Of a DNA stretch of 12,838 nucleotides, positions 1 through 6,617 are shown piece by piece. The DNA lies in NCBI GenBank assembly GCA_012270135.1, contig JAAXIW010000019.1, positions 1-12,838 on the forward strand, written 5' to 3'. The position numbers and the translations under genes are program-made. The notes under the pieces are model-generated. The model saw only the letters and a program-made list of their open reading frames with translations. It did no database searches and was not told the DNA's origin. The first letter of the stretch is position 1. Each line of letters begins with the position of its first letter. The DNA comes from Brevundimonas sp. GTDB taxonomy: Bacteria; Pseudomonadota; Alphaproteobacteria; Caulobacterales; Caulobacteraceae.

Positions 1-755
1 GCTACGTCGGACTGGAAGCGGCGGCGTCGGGGCGCGAGCTGGACGCCGAGGCGGTCATCATCGAACGGATGGACCGGGTGCTCGCGCGGGTGGCGTCGGA
101 GCCATTGTCGGCGTTCTTCACCCGCTATCACCGGGAGCATGGCGTCGAGGTGCTGACCTCGGCGGAAGTGACGGGGTTCGTGGACGGCGGGGTGAGGTTG
201 GCGGACGGACGGCTGATCGAGGCGGATGCGGTGCTGGTCGGGGTCGGGGCGGCGGCGTGCAGCCAGCTGGCGGCGTCGGCGGGACTGGCCTGCGAGAACG
301 GGGTGGTGGTCGACGAGACGGCGCGGACTTCGGACCCGGCGATCTGGGCGATCGGCGATGTGACCTTCCGGCCGATCCCGGTGCATGGCGGGCTGAGGCA
401 GCGGCTCGAGAGCGTGCCCAATGCCCTGGAGCAGGCCAAACAGGCGGCGGCGGCGATCGCCGGCCGGGCGGCGCCGGCGCCGGAGGTCCCCTGGTTCTGG
501 TCGGACCAGTACGACGTCAAGCTGCAGATCGCCGGGCTACCCGAGGCGGCGGACCGTCAGGTCCTGCGTGGTGATCCGGACAAGGCGGCGTTCGCAGTCT
601 TCCATCTGGCCGGCGACCGGATTGTCTGCGTCGAGGCGGTCAACGCCCCGGCGGAGTTCATGGCCGGGCGGCAGATGATCGGACGGGGGACGGCCGTGGA
701 TCCGGGCCGGCTGGCCGACCCGTCGGTGACGATGAAGGCTGTGGCGGCGGGTTAG
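1..755 (+). CDS. FAD-dependent ferredoxin/rubredoxin reductase, 5' partial
   Basis: This is the C-terminal part (about 250 residues, reading frame from base 3) of a pyridine-nucleotide-disulphide-type reductase that passes electrons from NAD(P)H through FAD to a ferredoxin or rubredoxin, as in putidaredoxin- or rhodocoxin-reductase systems. The frame is open from the window edge and begins YVGLEAAASGREL, the second glycine-rich NAD(P)-binding segment, so the ATG at 69 is internal. Next comes the DRVLARV...PLSAFF segment typical of the family. AIGDV at fragment residues 116-120 is the second FAD-binding motif. PWFWSDQYDVKLQIAG near residues 163-178 opens the C-terminal reductase domain. Compared with about 400 residues for the family, roughly 150 N-terminal residues with the first FAD site lie outside. 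Its redox partner is not in the window. It ends convergently with the phosphodiesterase gene, the two stop codons overlapping by 4 bases (752-755), and looks unrelated to it. Confidence 0.9.
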   Translation, partial: YVGLEAAASGRELDAEAVIIERMDRVLARVASEPLSAFFTRYHREHGVEVLTSAEVTGFVDGGVRLADGRLIEADAVLVGVGAAACSQLAASAGLACENGVVVDETARTSDPAIWAIGDVTFRPIPVHGGLRQRLESVPNALEQAKQAAAAIAGRAAPAPEVPWFWSDQYDVKLQIAGLPEAADRQVLRGDPDKAAFAVFHLAGDRIVCVEAVNAPAEFMAGRQMIGRGTAVDPGRLADPSVTMKAVAAG

Positions 756-3040
756 CCCCTGGCGCGCGCGGGGCCGGCGGCGCTGCCGGCGGGGGCTTCG
801 CCAAGCCGCTCCATCAGGGCGTCCAGCGAGACCGGACGTCCGATCAGATAGCCCTGGGCCATGTCGCAGCCCATTCCGCGCAGCAGGGCGAGGGCGGTCG
901 GGGTCTCGACCCCCTCGGCGGTGACCTTGAGGCCGAGACCGTGGGCGAGGTCGATGGTCGACTTGACCAGCAGGCCGTCGCGGGCGGACTGGTCGAGCCC
1001 GAGGATGAAGGCCTTGTCGATCTTCAGTTCATCGGCCCGGATCTGTTTCAGATAGGCGAGGGAGGAGAGGCCGGAGCCGTAATCATCGAGCGAGACGGCG
1101 ATGCCGGCGTCGGCGAAGCGGTCGACGATGCGAAGCGCGATCTCCGGATTGGTCATCACCGCCGTCTCGGTGATCTCGAAGCAGAGGCGGCCCCCGCTGG
1201 AGGTGACCGCGGCGATGGCTATGTCAGCGAAGGCCTCGTCGGACAGCAGGCGGCCGGAGATGTTGACCGACATCTGCAGGTCAGGGCCGGCGGCGGCGAG
1301 GATTCGTTGATCCTCGATCGCGCGCCCGATCGCCCATTCCGTCAACGGACGGATATGACCGGTCTCTTCCGCCATGCCGATGAACAGGTCTGGCGGGACG
1401 AACCCCCGGCGCGGATGGGTCCAGCGCATCAGCGCCTCGACGCCGGTTACCCGTTCGGCGCGGAAGTCGTGCTTCGGTTGATAGGCGAGGGTGACCTCGC
1501 CCGCGTTCAAGGCGGTCATCAGTTCCGAGATGAGGGACAGATTGCCGGCCGGGTCGCCATAGATGACCGGATCGAAGGCGGCGACCGGATGGCGGACGGC
1601 GCGCGCCTGGTCCAGGGCGATGGCGGCGCGATCGACCGGCGAGGCCAGGTCGGACCCGGCCCGGCCACGATCGGCGACGCCGGCGGGCAGGCTGATATCG
1701 ACCGGCGCGCCGTCGACGGTGATGGGCTCCTGCGCCGCCTCGGCCAGACGCCCGGCGAGGGCGACCGCTTCGTCGGCTGAACCGGCCTCGACGACGAGGC
1801 CGAGAACGCCGGCGCCGACCCGGGCGACGGGGACATCGTCCGCGAGCGCCGCGATGCGGCGTCCCAGCACCCCAATGAGGCGGGCCATGGAGTCGTAGCC
1901 GATGGCGTTCCTGACCACCTCGAAGCGCTCGATGCCGAACAGGACGACCCATCCGCCGGGCAGGGCCGCGGCGCGCCGCTCGAGCGCCAGGCGGTTCGGG
2001 AGACCAGTCTCCTGGTCATGCAGCGCCATGTGAGTGAGCCGGGCCTCGCGGTCGCGCAGGTCGCCGACCATGGCGTTGAAGCTGGACGCGAGCCGCCCGA
2101 TCTCGTCCGACGAGGTGACCGGGGCCTCGACATATTCGCCGCGCTGAAGGCCGTGGACGGCGTCGTCGAGCGCCGAGATCGGCCGGGTGAGGCTGAGGGA
2201 GAGCAGCCAGGTGCCGCCCATCAGCAAGGCGATCCCGCACAGGCCGATGATTCCCAGCGACAGGAACAGCGGCTCATAGGGCTTGAGGGCGCGTGACAGC
2301 GGATAGGTGAGCACCAAGGCCGCGGGCGAGGCTTCGTCGAAAGTCGGGAGCGTCCGGGCGAGCCGGATGGACGGCCCCTCGGCCGTGCGGACCGTCATGG
2401 TGTCGACCTCGACCTCCCGGGCCTCGGCGCCGGTGACCACGGAGGCTGACAGGGGTATGGCGGACAGGCTCTCCAGATTGCGCATCTGGCTGGCGTCGAG
2501 ACGTTCGGCGAAGATCACCCAGCCGATGAGCACCGGCGCCATGACAGGCGCCGCAACGACCTGGTGAGGCTGATCTTCGATCGTCAGAACGCCCGCCTCG
2601 ATGCCCCGCCCGTCGAGCCCGCCGAAGAGTTTGTCCAGGGTCGCGTCGTCCAGCGCCAGGCCGGCGGCGGTGGCGTGGCCGTCCGCGCCCAGCATCAGCG
2701 CGGCGTCCACCCCCTGGCGGTTGCGCAGGTTGTCGAGGGCGGAGCGCACGGTGGCTTCGTCGTCGGTGGCGACGGCTTCGCGGAAGCCATAGTCCTGCGC
2801 CAGAACGGCCGCGCCCTGCCTGAGCTGGTCGGAGCGGCTTGCCCAAATCTGGCTGTAGACGGCGCCGGACGCCGTCATCTCATTGCGGACCACGGCGCGC
2901 GCGCTGCTGCTCACCGCGTTGTAAATGGCGACCGTCGCGAGCAGCAGGGCGATGCCGAACAGCCCCATGTAGAGGACGGCGAGGCGGGTACGCAGGCGGC
3001 GAAATCCGGGAAGCCTGCGAGGCAGGGAAAACCGGTTCAC
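752..3040 (-). CDS. Membrane-bound c-di-GMP phosphodiesterase (Cache-like sensor, HAMP, degenerate GGDEF, EAL)
   Basis: This 762-residue protein should hydrolyse c-di-GMP in the cytoplasm in response to a periplasmic signal. Helix TM1 is at about residues 19-41, a periplasmic double-Cache-like sensor at 43-255, TM2 at 258-282, HAMP at 283-335, a GGDEF-like domain at 340-500 and EAL at 505-745. In the GGDEF-like domain the signature position reads RVGAGVLGL, so cyclase activity is unlikely. The EAL domain keeps its known catalytic positions: EAL (535-537), N593, E622, DD (652-653), K673, E709 and Q729. The start is GTG at 3040, whose GTGA overlaps the stop of the upstream cupredoxin gene; the open frame runs further up to a GTG at 3229, but that extra peptide is arginine-rich out-of-frame reading of the cupredoxin gene. 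The overlap implies translational coupling, so the cupredoxin is a natural candidate partner for the sensor. Function is confident; the ligand is unknown. Confidence 0.92.
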   Translation of the reverse strand: MNRFSLPRRLPGFRRLRTRLAVLYMGLFGIALLLATVAIYNAVSSSARAVVRNEMTASGAVYSQIWASRSDQLRQGAAVLAQDYGFREAVATDDEATVRSALDNLRNRQGVDAALMLGADGHATAAGLALDDATLDKLFGGLDGRGIEAGVLTIEDQPHQVVAAPVMAPVLIGWVIFAERLDASQMRNLESLSAIPLSASVVTGAEAREVEVDTMTVRTAEGPSIRLARTLPTFDEASPAALVLTYPLSRALKPYEPLFLSLGIIGLCGIALLMGGTWLLSLSLTRPISALDDAVHGLQRGEYVEAPVTSSDEIGRLASSFNAMVGDLRDREARLTHMALHDQETGLPNRLALERRAAALPGGWVVLFGIERFEVVRNAIGYDSMARLIGVLGRRIAALADDVPVARVGAGVLGLVVEAGSADEAVALAGRLAEAAQEPITVDGAPVDISLPAGVADRGRAGSDLASPVDRAAIALDQARAVRHPVAAFDPVIYGDPAGNLSLISELMTALNAGEVTLAYQPKHDFRAERVTGVEALMRWTHPRRGFVPPDLFIGMAEETGHIRPLTEWAIGRAIEDQRILAAAGPDLQMSVNISGRLLSDEAFADIAIAAVTSSGGRLCFEITETAVMTNPEIALRIVDRFADAGIAVSLDDYGSGLSSLAYLKQIRADELKIDKAFILGLDQSARDGLLVKSTIDLAHGLGLKVTAEGVETPTALALLRGMGCDMAQGYLIGRPVSLDALMERLGEAPAGSAAGPARARG

Positions 3041-3654
3041 CGGACCGGCCCGCGGCCGCTGAAATCGCCGCTGAAGGTGCGCCTCGCCGCGGCGGCCCCG
3101 ATGGTCAGGGACTGGGCGGTCTCGTTGCCGCGAACGGCGAGCCGCGGATGCCAGACGCGAAGCGTGGCGCCGCCGGCTGGGATCGCCCGCAACACGACGC
3201 CGCCATCCGCCCCGGTCTTGGCCGCCCACGGCGTGTCGACGACCTTGATGTAGGCCAGCATCTGGTCGTGGATGTTGCAGCCGATGGCCGCCACTCCGGT
3301 GTTCCGGAAGGTGTGGCTGCGCGACTCGTCCCGGCCATAGAGCTCGATCTCGAACCGGTTGCCGCGGGCGAATGAATAGACCTGGTGCCGGACCCGGTCG
3401 AAATTGGGGAAGGAGACCGCTCCACCAACCGGGACGATCAGGACGTAGGGCTGAAACTGGAGATCCTGCTGCGACATCCTGAGCGGCCAGGCGAAGCGGA
3501 TCGGGCCGGGCGGAACGCCGGAGGCGGGATGCACGGTCACCACCGCGTCGGACACAGGGCGTCCGTCCGCATCACGCACGCTGACGGTCAGGTCCCCGGC
3601 GAGGACCGGCGCACCTGAAAGAAGCAGCGCGAGAAAGACGAGCAGAACCCGCAT
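3037..3654 (-). CDS. Exported cupredoxin-like protein ('methylamine utilization protein' family)
   Basis: A 205-residue periplasmic protein. Residues 1-19 form a Sec signal peptide (hydrophobic core, cleavage after VLA). An early Ig-like or carboxypeptidase-regulatory-like strand region (21-45) leads into a cupredoxin fold. H90 (in VRHQVYSF) and C126, H129 and M132 (in GCNIHDQM) supply the His-Cys-His-Met ligand set of a type-1 copper centre, and all four are present. The family is usually annotated 'methylamine utilization protein', but no methylamine dehydrogenase genes lie in the window, so that name should not be read as a function. It likely binds copper for electron transfer or sensing. 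The start ATG at 3654 places the signal peptide correctly; only a weak ribosome site precedes it. It is the first gene of a two-gene operon with the EAL phosphodiesterase, overlapping it by 4 bases, and is divergent from the DUF3034-globin pair. Confidence 0.85.
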   Translation of the reverse strand: MRVLLVFLALLLSGAPVLAGDLTVSVRDADGRPVSDAVVTVHPASGVPPGPIRFAWPLRMSQQDLQFQPYVLIVPVGGAVSFPNFDRVRHQVYSFARGNRFEIELYGRDESRSHTFRNTGVAAIGCNIHDQMLAYIKVVDTPWAAKTGADGGVVLRAIPAGGATLRVWHPRLAVRGNETAQSLTIGAAAARRTFSGDFSGRGPVR

Positions 3655-3835
3655 GGCTCACGTCTAGGGACGCCGGGTGAAATACCGGTAAACTTCGGCA
3701 TTCGGGGCGCTCGCGCGTCAGAACGTCACAGACAGGGGCTTCCGGGCCGCCGGGCGGGCGGTTGTTCAGCCCGTCTTAACCCTGTTCCGGCCCCGTAAGG
3801 AGGGCGGCGTTCGGCCGTCCGGCGGGGGACAGCCA
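3655..3835. promoter_or_regulatory. Divergent intergenic region between the cupredoxin-EAL and DUF3034-globin arms
   Basis: This 181-base region must hold the start signals of both arms if each is transcribed from here. I see a perfect 8-bp palindrome TACCGGTA at 3683-3690, a direct repeat of CGTCA separated by GAA at 3716-3728, and TAAGGAGG at 3796-3803, which is an excellent ribosome-site match but lies 32 bases before the ATG at 3836. A nearer purine-rich GGGGGA (about 3824-3829) is a plausible ribosome site for that ATG. I could not find a convincing -35/-10 pair on either strand by eye. The promoter role is inferred from the divergent layout only. Confidence 0.4.
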
Positions 3836-4720
3836 ATGCGAACCTATCTGGCGGGCGGGTTCCTCATGATTCTCGCCCTGGCGGGCGAAGCGCAGGCGCA
3901 GAGCTGGCTGCCGGACTCGCGTAGCGGCGGGAAGCTGCTGCTGACCGGCGGCGTATCGACCATCGAGGGCTCCGGCGGTGGCGGCATCGCGACCTGGGCC
4001 ACCACCACCGGCTATGGCGAGGAGGACGGAATAGGCGGCAACGCCCATGTGACCTTCATCGACCTGCCCGACTACCAGTTCCGGACGGCTGGTCTGGCGG
4101 TGGGCCTTTGGGACCGGGTCGAGCTGTCCGTTGCGCGGCAGGAATTCGACACCGGCGACACCGGCGTCCTTCTGGGTCTGGGCCAGGGGTTCACCTTCAC
4201 CCAGGATGTGTTCGGCGCGAAGCTGAGGCTGACTGGCGACGCCGTCTACGATCAGGACCGCTGGATGCCGCAAATCGCCGTCGGGGTGCAGCATAAGGTC
4301 AATGACCAGGTCGCCGTCATCGCGGCCGTCGGCGGGCAGGACGACGAGGGGACGGACGTCTATGTCGCCGCGACCAAGCTGTTTCTGGCCCAGAGCCTGC
4401 TGGTCAATGGAACGGTTCGCTGGACCAATGCGAACCAGACCGGGCTGCTCGGCTTCGGCGGCGACGCCAATGACGACCATGAGGCCCAGTTCGAGGGCTC
4501 GGTCGGCTGGCTGGTGAGCCGGAATCTCGTCGTCGGCGCGGAATACCGCACCAAGCCCGACAACCTGTCGTTCGCGAGCGAGGACGACTGGTTCGACCTC
4601 TACGCCGCCTGGGCGGTGAACAAGCATTTCTCGGTGACCGCGGCCTGGGCCGACCTTGGGTCGATCGCGACCTTCGAAGATCAGCGCGGCCTCTACATCT
4701 CTCTGCAGGCGGGCTTCTGA
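3836..4720 (+). CDS. DUF3034 family outer-membrane-barrel-like protein
   Basis: A 294-residue exported protein. Residues 1-22 are a signal peptide ending AQA, and the mature chain consists of alternating, glycine-rich amphipathic strands ending YISLQAGF, a C-terminal aromatic residue as expected of an outer-membrane barrel. I recognise DUF3034 from the GGKLLLTGGVS segment near the mature N-terminus, LGLGQGFTFTQDVFGAKL, the LFLAQSLLVNGT stretch, LLGFGGD, VGAEYRTKPDNL and the NKHFSVTAAW ending. The length fits the family. Biochemical function is unknown; a pore or surface component is a reasonable inference from the predicted barrel. The ATG is supported by the signal peptide. It is followed after one base by the globin gene, so the two are almost certainly co-translated, and it is divergent from the cupredoxin-phosphodiesterase pair. 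Together these look like one functional neighbourhood. Confidence 0.85.
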   Translation: MRTYLAGGFLMILALAGEAQAQSWLPDSRSGGKLLLTGGVSTIEGSGGGGIATWATTTGYGEEDGIGGNAHVTFIDLPDYQFRTAGLAVGLWDRVELSVARQEFDTGDTGVLLGLGQGFTFTQDVFGAKLRLTGDAVYDQDRWMPQIAVGVQHKVNDQVAVIAAVGGQDDEGTDVYVAATKLFLAQSLLVNGTVRWTNANQTGLLGFGGDANDDHEAQFEGSVGWLVSRNLVVGAEYRTKPDNLSFASEDDWFDLYAAWAVNKHFSVTAAWADLGSIATFEDQRGLYISLQAGF

Positions 4721-4721
4721 C

Positions 4722-5219
4722 ATGATCCGTGTTCTCAGCTTCATGGCCCTGTCGGCGCTGGCGTTTCCCGCGATGGCGCAGGATCCGGCCCACATGCCCG
4801 GGGAGGAAGCGGTCGATCCCTACGTCGTTTCGGACGCCAACGCCGGCGCCGCGCCGTTCACCGGCACCGCCATGTTCGACGCCTTTCACGGACAGGCGGG
4901 CGTCGACCGGATCGTGGACGGAATGCTGGATCGCTCCATCGCCGACCCCCGCATAGCCGGCATCTTCGCGGCCACGGACATGGTTCGCCTGCGCCGGACC
5001 CTGAAGGAGCAGTTTTGCTTCCTGCTGGGCGGGCCCTGTGGCTACACGGGGCGGAGCATGCAGGACGCACACGATGACATCGGCCTGCAGCCCGCTGACA
5101 TGGGCGCGCTGGTGGAGCACCTGCAGGAGGCGATGAGCCAGGAAGGCGTGCCCTTCGGCGTCCAGAACCGGTTCCTGGCCAGGTTGGCCCCGATGCGGCG
5201 AGACGTCGTCACCCGCTGA
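4722..5219 (+). CDS. Exported group 1 truncated haemoglobin
   Basis: A 165-residue protein with a signal peptide (residues 1-19, cleavage at AMA-Q), a linker to about residue 48, and a 2-on-2 globin domain at about 49-160. The globin is recognised from MFDAFHGQAGVDRIVDGML, the DPRIAGIF turn, GGPCGYTGRSM, and H117 in DAHDDIGL, which fits the proximal haem ligand. By hand alignment the B9-B10 pair, normally Phe-Tyr in group 1 proteins, reads Met68-Leu69, so the usual oxygen-stabilising tyrosine seems absent. C99 and C106 sit close together and could form a disulphide in the periplasm. The ATG at 4722 is chosen because it starts the signal peptide and follows the DUF3034 stop by one base; an in-frame codon at 4656 would add 22 residues inside DUF3034. 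Probable role: periplasmic binding of NO, O2 or another small haem ligand. The domain call is firm; the ligand is not. Confidence 0.87.
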   Translation: MIRVLSFMALSALAFPAMAQDPAHMPGEEAVDPYVVSDANAGAAPFTGTAMFDAFHGQAGVDRIVDGMLDRSIADPRIAGIFAATDMVRLRRTLKEQFCFLLGGPCGYTGRSMQDAHDDIGLQPADMGALVEHLQEAMSQEGVPFGVQNRFLARLAPMRRDVVTR

Positions 5220-5238
5220 CGTCTCGGTGGTCATGGCC

Positions 5239-5254
5239 AGGCCCCGGAGGGCCT
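5239..5254. terminator. Possible bidirectional hairpin between convergent genes
   Basis: AGGCCC-CGGA-GGGCCT forms a perfect 6-bp GC-rich stem with a 4-base loop in the 33-base gap between the globin stop and the reductase stop, overlapping the reductase TAG codon. There is no T-run on either side, so it would be a weak or Rho-assisted terminator at best. Position between convergent genes is the main support. Confidence 0.35.
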
Positions 5255-6617
5255 AGTAGACGTCGCGGCGGTAGCGGCCGGTCTCCGACAGCTCGAGCAG
5301 CCGGTCCGCGCCGAGGGCGGCTTCGAGCGCCGCGTGGACCCCGGCCGACATGCCCTCGAGACTGCCGCAGACGAGGATGACCGCGCCCCGATCGATCCAG
5401 GCGGCGAGTTCATCCGCGTTTTGAGCGATGACGTCCTGGACATAGCGACCGTCGCCGGCGTCGCGCGAAAAGACGCGGTCGAGACGGGTGAGAGCGCCCG
5501 AAACGAGGGCGGCGCGAAGCTCCGCGTCTAGGAAGGCGTCGTGGGCCGCGGTGCGTTCTCCGAACATCAGCCAGACGCCGCCATGCGATGCGCCGGCGCG
5601 GGCGCGCCAGTGGGCGCGAAGGCCTGCGAGGCCGGTGCCGTTGCCGATCAGGATCAGCGGGGTCTCCGGCGCGGGGCCGTGGAAGCTGCGATTGGTGCGA
5701 ATGCGCATGTCGACCGCATCGCCGACGGCGAGATCGCGCGTCAGCCAGCCGGACGCCAGGCCGGACGAGCCGTCGGGGCGGGTCATCAGGCGGACGATGA
5801 ACTCGACGCGGCCGTCAGAGGGCAGGGAGGCGACGGAGTATTCGCGGCTTCCGGGCGAGGGCTCGCCGGGGAGGCCGATCTCGGCGATGTCGCCGGCGAC
5901 CCAGTCCGGCGCGTGCCCGACCGGCTCGAAAGCCAGCAGCCACGCCTCGCCGCCGGGGCTGCCGGGATTGAGATGTGTGCGGTCCACCAGTCGCCAGCGG
6001 TCGAAGGCCGGCGGGGTCCAGTCGGCCTGGACGGCGTGGCCGGTGACCACGCCCAGCTGGTGCTGCCAGTGCCGGATGGCTCCGGCGTCGCCGTTGTCGA
6101 CCTCGCCCCGGTCGAACAGGGGGGTTGCGCCGGAGCGCCGCAGCCACAGGTCGAGCGCCCGGCCGAATCCGCAGAAGTCGGCATAGGTGCGGTCGCCGAG
6201 GGCGAGCAGGGCGTAGGACAGGCCGGAGAGTTCGGCGGGCTCCGTCATGTGCTTGCGGGCGAACCACGACATGGCGTCCGGCCCGTCGCCTTCGCCGGTG
6301 GTCGAGGCGACGATCAGCACCCGACCAGCGGCCCTGAGGTCCTCCGGCTCGAGATCGCCCAGCAGGGCGACGCGGCCCGGAACGCCGGCCTCCGAAAGGC
6401 TGGAGGCCGTCATCCAGGCCAGTTCCTCGGCCTGTCCGGTCTGGCTCGCGAAGGCGACGAGCAGGGCGTCGGTTCCTTCCGCGGGCGCCAGGGCAGAGGC
6501 GCGGCTTGAGGCGGCGCGGCGGGCGCGCGCGCGTCTCCAGGCGACTACGGCGACGATGATCAGCCACAGGGCGACGGCGGCGCCCGCCCAGAGCCAGCGG
6601 ACAGGATCGGAAGTCAC
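5253..6617 (-). CDS. Membrane-anchored NADPH flavodoxin/FAD reductase (sulfite reductase alpha-like, CPR family)
   Basis: A 454-residue diflavin reductase that should take electrons from NADPH through FAD to FMN and on to a membrane or periplasmic acceptor. One helix (about residues 8-28) is followed by an arginine-rich stretch, placing the catalytic part in the cytoplasm. The flavodoxin-like FMN domain shows SQTGQAE (58-64), STTGEGDGP (105-113) and LGDRTYADFCGFG (140-152). The FAD domain shows REYSVAS (258-264) and GLASGWL (286-292). The NADPH domain shows IGNGTGLAG (324-332), FGER (352-355), VCGS (416-419) and a C-terminal tyrosine in RRDVY. The start is GTG at 6617, whose GTGA overlaps the ApbE gene's stop; longer readings upstream run into ApbE in another frame. 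It is the last gene of the cluster and, with no sulfite reductase haemoprotein nearby, most likely feeds the PepSY and flavinylated DUF2271 proteins. Confidence 0.9.
   Translation of the reverse strand: MTSDPVRWLWAGAAVALWLIIVAVVAWRRARARRAASSRASALAPAEGTDALLVAFASQTGQAEELAWMTASSLSEAGVPGRVALLGDLEPEDLRAAGRVLIVASTTGEGDGPDAMSWFARKHMTEPAELSGLSYALLALGDRTYADFCGFGRALDLWLRRSGATPLFDRGEVDNGDAGAIRHWQHQLGVVTGHAVQADWTPPAFDRWRLVDRTHLNPGSPGGEAWLLAFEPVGHAPDWVAGDIAEIGLPGEPSPGSREYSVASLPSDGRVEFIVRLMTRPDGSSGLASGWLTRDLAVGDAVDMRIRTNRSFHGPAPETPLILIGNGTGLAGLRAHWRARAGASHGGVWLMFGERTAAHDAFLDAELRAALVSGALTRLDRVFSRDAGDGRYVQDVIAQNADELAAWIDRGAVILVCGSLEGMSAGVHAALEAALGADRLLELSETGRYRRDVY

Noticed and set aside
755..774. GCCCC...GGGGC stem after the ferredoxin reductase as a terminator
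   Set aside because: The 10-base loop is self-complementary GC repeat inside phosphodiesterase coding sequence and has no T-run; such stems are common at this GC content.
3041..3229. N-terminal extension of the phosphodiesterase up to GTG 3229
   Set aside because: The added 63 residues are Arg-rich out-of-frame reading of the cupredoxin gene; the GTG at 3040 sits in a typical GTGA overlap just before TM1.
3037..3654. Methylamine metabolism operon
   Set aside because: The family name suggests it, but there are no mauA/mauB-type dehydrogenase or maturation genes; only the cupredoxin-like protein is present.
3775..3782. CtrA-like TTAACC half-site in the divergent gap
   Set aside because: Only a single TTAA is present without a second one at the required 7-base spacing.
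3776..4795. 339-residue minus-strand open frame opposite the DUF3034 gene
   Set aside because: It lies antisense to a clear signal-peptide-bearing family protein and shows no domain; long antisense frames are expected at this GC content.
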